DNA of 18,765 nt from Bacteroidota bacterium (GTDB lineage: Bacteria; Bacteroidota; Bacteroidia; Bacteroidales; B39-G9). Positions within the stretch are counted from its first letter, which is position 1; every line of letters begins with the position of its first letter. Both the position numbers and the translations under genes were made by a program. The stretch covers positions 1 to 18,765 of the forward strand of contig JAUVJB010000028.1 in assembly GCA_030592465.1 (NCBI GenBank). The letters run 5' to 3'. Below the pieces are notes generated by a model. That model did no database searches and had not been told where the DNA came from. It worked only from the letters and a program-made list of their open reading frames with translations. Shown in pieces: positions 7,856 to 15,609 of the stretch.

Positions 7856-8464
7856 ATGACAAAAAAATTAGCAAACATATTTTCATTTATTTTGCATCCC
7901 TTATTAATGCCAACAATTGGCTTATTTATAATTTTCAGCTCAAAAATATATTTATCGTATATGCCTATAAACGAGCAAAAAGCTATTTATTTGATTGTTT
8001 TTATAAATACGTTTGTTTTCCCAATTAGCATTATCCCTTTTTTTATTTATAAAAAATTAGTTAAAAATTTTCAACTTAGTAATCGCAAAGAGCGAATATT
8101 GCCTCTTTCAATAACAATGCTTTTTTACTTTTTCACTTATTTAATTTTACATAAACTTATTGCTCCAAAAATTATTCAAAATTTTATTCTCGGTTCGTTT
8201 ATCTCAATCGTTTTGACTCTTTTAATCAACCTAAAATGGAAAATAAGCGCTCACATGATTGGTATTGGCGGTATTGTTGGTTTAATTTTGGCTTTATCGA
8301 TGAAACTGATTGTTGATTTACAAAGCATAATCATTATTTTATTGATAATTTCAGGAATTCTTGGATCTGCGAGACTTTACCTTAACGAACACGAACCAAT
8401 GCAAGTATATAGCGGCTTTATGTTGGGGGTTATTACCATTTTAATAACAATTTTATTTTTTTAA
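7856..8464 (+). CDS. PAP2-like membrane protein with degenerate active site
   Basis: This 202-residue protein is nearly all hydrophobic, with about five or six membrane spans, and resembles the phosphatase PAP2 superfamily as it occurs in Bacteroidota. The second PAP2 motif (usually PSGH) appears as K-I-S-A-H at residues 129-133. The third (SRx5Hx3D) appears as ARLYLNEHEPMQ, with R173 and H179 correctly spaced but Q183 in place of the aspartate. The first motif (Kx6RP) is at best partial (K70 to R77 in KNFQLSNR). Catalysis as a lipid phosphatase is therefore uncertain. It may act on polyprenyl phosphates, which would fit its position after dxs, but the 130-base gap gives no operon evidence. 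The start at ATG 7856 is the natural one. Confidence 0.7.
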   Translation: MTKKLANIFSFILHPLLMPTIGLFIIFSSKIYLSYMPINEQKAIYLIVFINTFVFPISIIPFFIYKKLVKNFQLSNRKERILPLSITMLFYFFTYLILHKLIAPKIIQNFILGSFISIVLTLLINLKWKISAHMIGIGGIVGLILALSMKLIVDLQSIIIILLIISGILGSARLYLNEHEPMQVYSGFMLGVITILITILFF

Positions 8465-8578
8465 TATTTAATAAATAGAACGCAGATTTACCCTGTTGGA
8501 TAATTATAATTTAACAAAAAATTGGTATTAAAAACTAAATATCAAACAGGGAGAACACAGATTAAACAAATAATCGCA

Positions 8579-8594
8579 TCCGTCAGCTGACTGA
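8579..8594. repeat. REP-like palindrome, copy 2 (decayed)
   Basis: TCCGTCAGCTGACTGA differs from a perfect palindrome at one position and contains the perfect core GTCAGCTGAC. It belongs with the 16-mers at 4116 and 17896. Confidence 0.55.
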
Positions 8595-8620
8595 AGTGCA
8601 AATCAGCCTTATCAATTATC

Positions 8621-8650
8621 AGTAGAGATACAACATGTCGTACCTCTACT
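8621..8650. repeat. 30-base imperfect palindrome
   Basis: AGTAGAG at 8621-8627 pairs with CTCTACT at 8644-8650, and the inner part (ATACAACATGTCGTAC) is also nearly self-complementary. It has no T tail to suggest a terminator. GTAGAGA...TCTCTAC palindromes occur widely as intergenic repeats in this phylum; that comparison is from memory. Confidence 0.5.
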
Positions 8651-8698
8651 CGGTAATAGCAATTTGGTATAACGATAAAAAATTTAACACATAATACT

Positions 8699-10831
8699 AT
8701 GCATAAAAAAACAAAAAAAAGGGGGGAATCTTCTTTTAATAAACAAACATTATCCAATAAAATTATTGGCATTTTTAGCAACCATCCTAACCAAACTTTT
8801 AATTACAAACAAATCGCTAAACGTCTCAACATAAAAGAAGTTGCCTTAAAACAATTAGTAACAACCATATTAAATGAGCTGTCAGAAAATGAGATTTTAA
8901 CCGAAATACAAAGAGGAAAATTCAAATTAAAATCAAAAGGCGGATATATTACCGGCATTGTTGATTTAACACAACGTGGCGCTGCTTATATTATTTCTGA
9001 TGATATAGAAGAGGATGTATTTGTTTCACAAGCAAATCTGAATCATGCTTTAAATAAAGATAAAGTAAAACTTTATTTATATGCCAAACGAAAAAACAAA
9101 CAAGTAGAAGGCGAGGTTGTTGAAATTCTCGAAAGAGTAAAAACAAAATTTGTCGGAACAATTGAGCGTTCGGGTAATTTTGCCTTTCTAATACCTAACC
9201 GTCGTTTTATGCCTTACGATATTTTTATTCCGGCAAGAAGTCTAAAAAACGCAAAGACCGGACAAAAGGCTGTTGCTCAAATTGTTGAATGGCCTGAACG
9301 TGCCAAAAATCCTATTGGCGAAATTATTGATATATTGGGTGTTGAAGGTAAAAACGAGACAGAAATGAATGCCATACTCGCCGAATATGATCTGCCCTAT
9401 TCTTTCCCAAAAAGAATTGACCAAGCAGCGAAAAAAATTTCGGAGAAAATATCTGAATTGGAAATTTCACTTCGAAAAGATTTTAGAGACATAACAACTT
9501 TTACAATCGACCCTGAAGATGCTAAAGATTTTGACGATGCCCTTTCTATTCAACAATTAAAAAATAAAAACTGGCAAGTTGGTGTGCATATTGCAGATGT
9601 TACATTTTATGTGAGACCAAACACCGGTATTGAAAAAGAAGCATACAAACGTGCAACATCAGTTTACCTTGTCGACAGGGTTGTGCCAATGCTGCCCGAA
9701 CTATTGTCAAACAATATTTGTTCATTACGTCCCAATGAAGACAAGCTATGCTTCTCTGCTGTTTTTGAACTTAATGATAATGCAAAAATTATCAGTCAAT
9801 GGTTTGGAAGAACGGTTATTCGCTCTAATAAACGATTTACATACGACGAAGCTCAAAACATTATAGAAACCAACGAAGGAGAATTGAATAATGAAATTCA
9901 AAAATTAAATTCTTTGGCACAACAATTACGTGCAAAAAGATTTAAAAACGGCTCTATTGACTTCGAGCGTAGTGAAGTGAAATTTCAATTAGACGAAAAC
10001 GGCAAACCTCTCGGCATTTATTCAAAAGTTAGCAAAGAGTCTAATAAATTAATCGAAGAATTTATGCTTCTCGCTAACTGTAAAGTGGCAGAACTTATTG
10101 GTAAAACTGAAAAAAAACCAAAAACTTTTGTCTATCGTATTCACGATAAACCCAACAGAGAAAAACTTAACGCTTTTTCAAAATTTATTAAACGTTTTGG
10201 TTATCAACTAAAATTAAAATCAAAAAAAGATGTTGCACAATCAATAAATAACTTATTGGCAGATGTTGTTGGTAAAAATGAACAAGAAGTTATTGAGACA
10301 TTAGCTATTCGCACAATGGCAAAAGCAGAATATTCAACAAAAAATATTGGTCATTATGGTTTGGATTTTGATTATTATACTCATTTTACCTCACCCATTC
10401 GTCGATACCCGGATATGATGGTTCATCGCTTGTTAGACAGATATTTGAATAAGGGAAAATCTGTTCCGGCAGATAAGTATGAAGAAATGTGCAAACACTC
10501 TTCAGAAATGGAACAAAAAGCTGTAAATGCTGAAAGAGCATCAATAAAATATAAACAAGTTGAATTTATGAGCGATAAAATCGATGAAGAATTTGACGGA
10601 ATTATTTCAGGGGTTACTCAATGGGGACTCTTTGTCGAAATTATTGAAAACAAATGTGAAGGCTTAGTCTCAATTAGAGACCTGACCGATGACTATTATA
10701 TTTTTGATGAAGAAAACTATTGTATTATTGGTAAACATAAAAAAATTAAATACCAACTTGGCGATAAAATAAAAATTAAGGTAGTTAACGCTAATCTACA
10801 AAAAAAACAACTTGATTTTGTTATGGCTTAA
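8699..10831 (+). CDS. rnr: Ribonuclease R
   Basis: This is a 710-residue 3'-to-5' exoribonuclease of the RNase II/R (RNB) family that degrades structured RNA in the cytoplasm. In order it has an N-terminal winged-helix region (about residues 15-80), cold-shock-type OB domains, the RNB catalytic domain (about 255-590) and a C-terminal S1 domain (about 628-708, beginning near FDGIISGVTQWGLFVEI). The metal-binding aspartates are all present in the TIDPEDAKDFDDA motif as D271, D277, D279 and D280, spaced as in E. coli RNase R (D272, D278, D280, D281). HFTSPIRRYPDMMVHRLL is the conserved substrate-clamping motif. The length is usual for the phylum. It appears to be a single-gene unit, with repeats before it and a stem-loop after it. 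Confidence 0.97.
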   Translation: MHKKTKKRGESSFNKQTLSNKIIGIFSNHPNQTFNYKQIAKRLNIKEVALKQLVTTILNELSENEILTEIQRGKFKLKSKGGYITGIVDLTQRGAAYIISDDIEEDVFVSQANLNHALNKDKVKLYLYAKRKNKQVEGEVVEILERVKTKFVGTIERSGNFAFLIPNRRFMPYDIFIPARSLKNAKTGQKAVAQIVEWPERAKNPIGEIIDILGVEGKNETEMNAILAEYDLPYSFPKRIDQAAKKISEKISELEISLRKDFRDITTFTIDPEDAKDFDDALSIQQLKNKNWQVGVHIADVTFYVRPNTGIEKEAYKRATSVYLVDRVVPMLPELLSNNICSLRPNEDKLCFSAVFELNDNAKIISQWFGRTVIRSNKRFTYDEAQNIIETNEGELNNEIQKLNSLAQQLRAKRFKNGSIDFERSEVKFQLDENGKPLGIYSKVSKESNKLIEEFMLLANCKVAELIGKTEKKPKTFVYRIHDKPNREKLNAFSKFIKRFGYQLKLKSKKDVAQSINNLLADVVGKNEQEVIETLAIRTMAKAEYSTKNIGHYGLDFDYYTHFTSPIRRYPDMMVHRLLDRYLNKGKSVPADKYEEMCKHSSEMEQKAVNAERASIKYKQVEFMSDKIDEEFDGIISGVTQWGLFVEIIENKCEGLVSIRDLTDDYYIFDEENYCIIGKHKKIKYQLGDKIKIKVVNANLQKKQLDFVMA

Positions 10832-10850
10832 CTCGAAAAACACATAAATT

Positions 10851-10908
10851 TTTGGCATATTTCATAATGGCGAAGCAATTTTGCAAGGCAAATATGAACG
10901 ATGCCAAA
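10851..10908. repeat. Large stem-loop after rnr
   Basis: TTTGGCAT (10851-10858) pairs with ATGCCAAA (10901-10908). Further inside, CATA faces TATG and GCAA faces TTGC, so the whole 58 bases can fold into one interrupted hairpin. It could slow or protect the 3' end of the rnr transcript, but there is no strong T run after it. It may equally be a palindromic repeat. Confidence 0.45.
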
Positions 10909-10928
10909 TATTTTACAAATAACTTTAC

Positions 10929-10959
10929 TTGCAATTAATCTAAAAAACATCTTACTTTG
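10929..10959 (+). promoter_or_regulatory. Probable promoter of the B12 riboswitch operon
   Basis: TTG at 10929-10931 is followed 20 bases later by TTACTTTG (10952-10959), one base off TAnnTTTG. The start of transcription would fall near 10966, just ahead of the cobalamin riboswitch. The geometry is good, but both boxes deviate from consensus. Confidence 0.5.
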
Positions 10960-10982
10960 TCTTGATTAAAATCATTTTTAAT

Positions 10983-11160
10983 GGTTCATAAAGTTGATTC
11001 CGACTTTATGAAAAAAGGGAATCGGGTGAAAATCCCGAACAGTACCCGCTGCTGTAATCTCACTCTGTTTTTCAGAGTTTTTTTAACAATACAGAGCCAC
11101 TATTCTAAATTAAACAGAATGGGAAGGCGTTAAAATTGAGAAAGTCAGAAGACCTGCCAT
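10983..11160 (+). ncRNA. Cobalamin (adenosylcobalamin) riboswitch
   Basis: The conserved core of the B12 aptamer is readable in order. GGGAATCGGGTGAAAATCCC and then CAGTACCCGCTGCTGTAA (11018-11078) carry the P3/P4 core and the B12 box. GAGCCACT is near 11095, GGGAAGGCG near 11121, and AGTCAGAAGACCTGCC (about 11143-11158) closes the aptamer. Downstream genes encode a BtuB-like receptor and a BtuG-like lipoprotein, which are classic targets. Ligand binding should repress them. A short hairpin GCTTT/AAAGC follows at 11181-11197. A strong terminator lies much further down, at 11375. Confidence 0.95.
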
Positions 11161-11374
11161 TGATAATAAAATTTTTATTTGCTTTCGGGTCAAAAGCTTT
11201 AGGATTATGCACTTATTCTAATCTTGTAGTTTTCCGTTTAGCTTATTAATTAGGAATTAAGAATTAAAATTTCAGATTTTGATACACAACTTGTCTTGAT
11301 TTTTCGGGAATAGAATGATTATATAATAAAATTCGTAATTAGTAATAAAACCAAATTACCAATTTTTGTTATTT
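11161..11374. other. Long leader segment between aptamer and terminator
   Basis: About 210 bases separate the aptamer from the terminator hairpin. The segment is A/T-rich, with repeated variants of AATTAAGAATTAAAAT and AATTCGTAATTAGTAAT. I see no open frame and no obvious antiterminator sequence that would pair with the terminator arm. Confidence 0.5.
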
Positions 11375-11409
11375 AACTTTTCCAAATTTGAAACTTTGGA
11401 AAAGTTTTT
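11375..11409 (+). terminator. Intrinsic terminator in the B12 operon leader
   Basis: AACTTTTCCAAA (11375-11386) pairs perfectly with TTTGGAAAAGTT (11395-11406) over 12 bases around the 8-base loop TTTGAAAC, and the stem ends in a T run (11405-11409). It stands 17 bases before the ATG of the first operon gene, so it can plausibly serve as the expression platform of the riboswitch. Whether it is switched by B12 is inferred. Confidence 0.75.
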
Positions 11410-11426
11410 CTAAAAAATATAAATAT

Positions 11427-12464
11427 ATGAAAAAACTGTTTTTATTGTTATTTGCAATTCCTGTTACTTTATTTGGACAAAATTCTTTTGCTCCGGCAGC
11501 AGGAGAACACGGATCTACTGCAATATACAAAGACAGTTCAGTATTTAAAGCATGGGCATCTGAGTGTTCAGTAACACGTGGATATATTAACATTGAAGAC
11601 ACAAACTTAACATACACACAAGGCGATATTACATCAAACAAAGCTTTTTTTGGTAACGACACTTTAGCTTTAGGATGTCCCGGAGGAATTACAGATATAG
11701 TAAGCCTTGGTGATGGCGGCAATGCTGTTATTACCTTAAAAAATGCTGTTACAAACGGGCAAGGTCCTGATTTTGCTGTTTTCGAAAATGGGTTTAAACA
11801 AAGTGGTCCACCATATTTATATTATCTTGAATTAGCATTTGTTGAGGTAAGCTCTGATGGTGTTAATTATGTTCGTTTCCCTTCAATTTCTTTAACTCAA
11901 GACTCTTCTCAAATTAATGCTTATGACGGACTCAATCCTGAAAAAATTCACAATCTTGCAGGGAAATATATTGTTGATTATGGTACTCCTTTTGACCTCG
12001 AAGATTTAAAAGACAGCACAAAAGTTGATATTAACAATATTACTCACATCAAAATTATTGATGTTGTTGGTAATATTAATGACAGTTTTGCAAGCTATGA
12101 TTATCATGGAAATAAAATTAACGACCCTTGGCCTACTCCTTTTTGGTCGTGTGGTTTCGATTTAAATGCTGTTGGTATTATTAATTTAAAAAACTCAGAG
12201 GTTAACCAACTCGAAAAAAATAAATTAAGTGCTTTAATATATCCTAATCCGATTAAAATGGGAGAAGCTTTGAATGTTACAATTAATAATAACAACAAAG
12301 AAGTTAATATATCAATCATTAATATAAACGGCAAAATTTTGTATAATAAAACATCTTGTTCAAACAATTATAGAATAAGCACTTCAATGTTTTCTAAAGG
12401 GATTTATTTACTAAAAATAATCTCTGATAATAAGATTTTTACAAACAAATTCATTGTTTATTAA
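11427..12464 (+). CDS. T9SS-sorted cell-surface protein of the B12 operon
   Basis: This 345-residue protein is secreted. It has a signal peptide (MKKLFLLLFAIPVTLFGQ) and a C-terminal type IX secretion sorting domain of about 75 residues that begins at YPNP (residues 272-275) and ends GIYLLKII...FIVY. The middle part looks like an all-beta surface domain, with motifs DFAVFENGF (115-123), LAFVEVSSDGVNYVRFPS and WSCGFDLNAVGIIN, which I know from other cell-surface proteins of uncertain function. As first gene after the cobalamin riboswitch, 13 bases before btuB, it probably helps capture cobamides at the surface, but no binding site can be named. An in-frame TTG at 11388 lies inside the terminator hairpin, so ATG 11427 with a proper signal peptide is the start. 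Confidence 0.85.
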   Translation: MKKLFLLLFAIPVTLFGQNSFAPAAGEHGSTAIYKDSSVFKAWASECSVTRGYINIEDTNLTYTQGDITSNKAFFGNDTLALGCPGGITDIVSLGDGGNAVITLKNAVTNGQGPDFAVFENGFKQSGPPYLYYLELAFVEVSSDGVNYVRFPSISLTQDSSQINAYDGLNPEKIHNLAGKYIVDYGTPFDLEDLKDSTKVDINNITHIKIIDVVGNINDSFASYDYHGNKINDPWPTPFWSCGFDLNAVGIINLKNSEVNQLEKNKLSALIYPNPIKMGEALNVTINNNNKEVNISIININGKILYNKTSCSNNYRISTSMFSKGIYLLKIISDNKIFTNKFIVY

Positions 12465-12477
12465 TAAGATTAAATAA

Positions 12478-14457
12478 ATGAAGAGAGATTTTCTTATTCT
12501 TCTACTTATAACAATCCATTTGATGGGATTTTCGCAAAAGATTAAAACCATTGCGATACCCGAAATTCGTGTTTTAGCCAAACGCCCTATTGAAGAAACA
12601 GGCATAACCAAAACAACTGTTGACACATTAATATTAATTAAATCAATAAATGCTTCATTATCAGATGTTCTCTCTGAAACAACTCCTGTGTTTGTAAAAA
12701 CAGCAGGACGTGGTGCCATGGCAACCGTTTCTTTTCGCGGCACATCACCCTCTCACACAGACGTTTTGTGGAACGGTATTAGTATTAAATCACCAATGCT
12801 TGGGCAAGTCGATTTCTCACTTATACCAATATATTTAATAGATAATGTTTCATTACTGTACGGAGCAAGCTCTATTCAAAGCACATGCGGTGCATTGGGA
12901 GGAAATATAAATCTTAACAATAAACCCGATTGGAACAATAAATTAAGTGGTAAATTTCTTCAGACAATAGGAAGTTACAACACTTATAATGATTTTATAC
13001 AATTCAACATAGGAAATAAACACATACAATCTAAAACAAGAATATTTCATAATTATTCAAAAAACAATTTTAAATTTATCAATAAAAATATAGCCAACAT
13101 CGATTCTGTTACAGGTAATTATGTTTATCCTTTACAGGAAAATAAAAATGCAGAATATCAACAATATGGCTTGTTGCAGGAACTTTATACTCGAACAAAA
13201 AACACTGCTATTTCATTAAAATATTGGTATCAGAAAACCGACAGAAGTTTGCCAACACTAAATACTTATGAAGGTGATAACTATGCAAACATCAATAAAC
13301 AAATTGATGAAAATCATCGTTTAATTGCGGAAATAATACGTTATGGTGAAAAAACAAGACTTAGTTTCCATTCAGGATTGATATCAAAATATCTAAATTA
13401 TTGTTTAAAAAATTTTATTCAAGGGCAGGGATACCAAAATGCTATTTATTCAAAAAGTAACTCCCTGAGCTTCTACAACAAACTTTCGTACAAATACGAT
13501 TATTCTAACAAAACATACTTTAAAATTAATTATTCGCTTAACGTTCACGATGTTTACACTATTGATACAGTTAAAAACACAGGCTACGATACAACGAGAA
13601 TAGAACATCTGACATATTTTTCATGGCATCAAAAATATAACAGTCGCTTTGCCACATCAATAATGTTGCGGAAAAATTTTATCGATTCCAAATCAATTCC
13701 AATAATCTCTTTTTTTGGTTTTGATTACTTAATATCTAAAAAAGAACAATTATTTTTAAAAGGAAATATTGGCAGGAACTACAGATACCCAACACTTAAC
13801 GACATGTATTGGCAACCCGGAGGCAATCCTGATTTGCTGCCTGAAAACGGAATTTCTTCTGACATAAACTTATCTGACAAAATAAAAATTAACAATTTGT
13901 CTTTTGAAAACAGCATCGGTGTATTTTATTCAGACATCAACAACTGGATAATATGGATACCAAGTGAAAGAGGCTATTGGCAACCGTATAATATTAAAAA
14001 TGTTGTTTCAAAAGGATTAGAATTTCATACAAAAATAAATTTCACAATTAAAAAATTTAATATAAAAATGAATGGCAACTATGCCTTTACGAAGTCGCTC
14101 AATTATGGCAACGCACAAAAATGGGGAGATGAATCTTATGGCAAACAACTGTCGTATGTCCCTGTTCACTCAGGAAATGTATTTGTAAGTGTCTCTCATA
14201 GAGGATATTCTGTTTCATACATTCACAACTCATATAGCGAACGTTTTACAACAACATCTAACGATATTACCTTAAGAGATTGGCTTTATCCATATTATAT
14301 GAATAATTTATTTATTGATAAAAATTTCAAAATAAAAAAAACAGATGTTGGCATACAATTTAAGATATATAATTTATTTAATGAAAAATATCGTTCAATA
14401 TTAGGCAGGCCAATGCCTCAACGAAATTATTTGTTATTAATTAAATTTAGATTCTAA
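12478..14457 (+). CDS. btuB: BtuB-like TonB-dependent outer-membrane receptor
   Basis: This is a 659-residue TonB-dependent channel, most likely for vitamin B12 and related cobamides. It has a signal peptide (residues 1 to about 20, ending GFSQ) and a possible TonB box in IPEIRVLAKR. The plug domain (about 40-150) contains the GRGAMATVSFRGTSPSHTDVLWNGI region and ends in GALGGNINL. A long beta-barrel ends in the outer-membrane signature with a terminal phenylalanine (LLLIKFRF). It lacks the N-terminal carboxypeptidase-regulatory domain of SusC-type receptors, as expected for BtuB. The specificity is inferred from the upstream cobalamin riboswitch and the BtuG-like neighbour rather than from the barrel. 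It starts 13 bases after the previous stop, and the next gene starts 30 bases after its own. Confidence 0.9.
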   Translation: MKRDFLILLLITIHLMGFSQKIKTIAIPEIRVLAKRPIEETGITKTTVDTLILIKSINASLSDVLSETTPVFVKTAGRGAMATVSFRGTSPSHTDVLWNGISIKSPMLGQVDFSLIPIYLIDNVSLLYGASSIQSTCGALGGNINLNNKPDWNNKLSGKFLQTIGSYNTYNDFIQFNIGNKHIQSKTRIFHNYSKNNFKFINKNIANIDSVTGNYVYPLQENKNAEYQQYGLLQELYTRTKNTAISLKYWYQKTDRSLPTLNTYEGDNYANINKQIDENHRLIAEIIRYGEKTRLSFHSGLISKYLNYCLKNFIQGQGYQNAIYSKSNSLSFYNKLSYKYDYSNKTYFKINYSLNVHDVYTIDTVKNTGYDTTRIEHLTYFSWHQKYNSRFATSIMLRKNFIDSKSIPIISFFGFDYLISKKEQLFLKGNIGRNYRYPTLNDMYWQPGGNPDLLPENGISSDINLSDKIKINNLSFENSIGVFYSDINNWIIWIPSERGYWQPYNIKNVVSKGLEFHTKINFTIKKFNIKMNGNYAFTKSLNYGNAQKWGDESYGKQLSYVPVHSGNVFVSVSHRGYSVSYIHNSYSERFTTTSNDITLRDWLYPYYMNNLFIDKNFKIKKTDVGIQFKIYNLFNEKYRSILGRPMPQRNYLLLIKFRF

Positions 14458-14487
14458 AAAATGAGCTAAATACAAAAACATAAACAA

Positions 14488-15597
14488 ATGAAACATCTCT
14501 ATATATTCATCTTTTTTTTGTTTTCGATACTGCAATCGTGTATGGACGATGATGTCTTACGTGATTTTGACAAATTGCACAGAAAAGAAACAAGCAAAGG
14601 TGTATTTATTATTAACCAAGGAAATTTTATGTATGGAAATGCGTCTTTATCATATTATAATATCGAAACAAAGGAAGTAATTAACAATGTATTTTATAAT
14701 ACAAATGCCTTGCCATTAGGTGATGTAGCACAGTCGATGACTATAAACGATTCTTTAGGATATATTGTTGTAAACAATTCGGGTAAAATATATGTTATAA
14801 ATATAAATACTTTTAAATATATCGGGAAAATAACAGGGTTGATATCTCCACGATACATTCATTTTATTAATGATGAAAAAGCCTATATCACCGACCTTTA
14901 TGCAAAAAAAATTACAGTTATCAATCCTTTGACTTACTCAATAATCGATAGTATTAACGTCAATAATAATGAAACAAAATATTACCAACATCCAACAGAA
15001 CAAATGGTGTCATATAATAATTATCTTTTTGTTAATTGCTGGTCATACGACAATAAAATTCTTGTAATAAATACCGACATTGATGAAGTAATTGATTCAA
15101 TAGAAGTTATAAAACAGCCAAATAGTATTGTAATTGATAAAAATAATAAATTGTGGGTATTATCAGATGGAGGCTTTGCCGGTTCTCCCTATGGTCAGGA
15201 CGCAGCTGCACTTACAAAAATTAATGCAAATAATTTTGAAGTTGAAAAAATTTTTAAATTCCCGACAATTAATTCATCTCCATCAAAATTACAGTTAAAC
15301 AAAACAAAAGATACTTTATCGTTTATTTATGGCAATTGGGGTGAAGAAAATGTGAATAATAGCGGAGTTTATCAGATGCAGATAAATAGTGAAGCATTGC
15401 CCAACTATCCGGTTATTCAACAAAAAACAAGACTTTTTTACGGATTAGGAATTGACCCGAACAACTCTGATATTTATGTTTCAGATGCTATTGACAACAC
15501 TCAAAACGGATATGTTTACAGATACAATACAAACGGAATTTTAATAGATTCTATGAAAGTTGGGATAATTCCCGGTGCATTTTGTTTTAAGCAATAA
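14488..15597 (+). CDS. BtuG-like surface lipoprotein, YncE-type beta-propeller
   Basis: This 369-residue lipoprotein has a lipobox LQSC with the lipidated Cys18, directly followed by MDDD. Such acidic residues after the cysteine act as the surface export signal in this phylum, so the protein should face outward. The remainder consists of repeats of the YncE/YVTN propeller type, for example NNSGKIYVININTFKYIG, EKAYITDLYAKKITVI and NKLWVLSDGG. In gut Bacteroides, BtuG of this architecture binds cobalamin very tightly and forms a lid on BtuB; the order btuB-btuG under a B12 riboswitch is the same here. I therefore call it BtuG-like with good confidence. It is the last gene of the operon, and no terminator is visible in the 12 bases before the convergent neighbour. 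Confidence 0.87.
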   Translation: MKHLYIFIFFLFSILQSCMDDDVLRDFDKLHRKETSKGVFIINQGNFMYGNASLSYYNIETKEVINNVFYNTNALPLGDVAQSMTINDSLGYIVVNNSGKIYVININTFKYIGKITGLISPRYIHFINDEKAYITDLYAKKITVINPLTYSIIDSINVNNNETKYYQHPTEQMVSYNNYLFVNCWSYDNKILVINTDIDEVIDSIEVIKQPNSIVIDKNNKLWVLSDGGFAGSPYGQDAAALTKINANNFEVEKIFKFPTINSSPSKLQLNKTKDTLSFIYGNWGEENVNNSGVYQMQINSEALPNYPVIQQKTRLFYGLGIDPNNSDIYVSDAIDNTQNGYVYRYNTNGILIDSMKVGIIPGAFCFKQ

Positions 15598-15609
15598 ATA
15601 ATATTAGTA

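Larger units (their letters stand above)
8465..8698. other. Repeat-filled spacer before rnr
   Basis: No gene is evident. The spacer is a mosaic of repeat-like pieces. AATAAATAGAACGCAG at about 8470-8485 is shared with copy B near 5543. CCCTGTTGGATA (8491-8502) faces TATCAAACAGGG (8540-8551) as an inverted pair with one mismatch. A REP-like 16-mer lies at 8579-8594 and a 30-base imperfect palindrome at 8621-8650. I found no convincing promoter element for rnr. Confidence 0.55.

Noticed and set aside
11388..11426. TTG at 11388 as the start of the T9SS protein
   Set aside because: It lies in the loop of the terminator hairpin and would hide the signal peptide. ATG 11427 gives a normal signal sequence.
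11469..11560. First B12-operon protein as BtuH
   Set aside because: BtuH proteins are lipoproteins. This one has no lipobox and carries a T9SS sorting domain, so the name cannot be supported.
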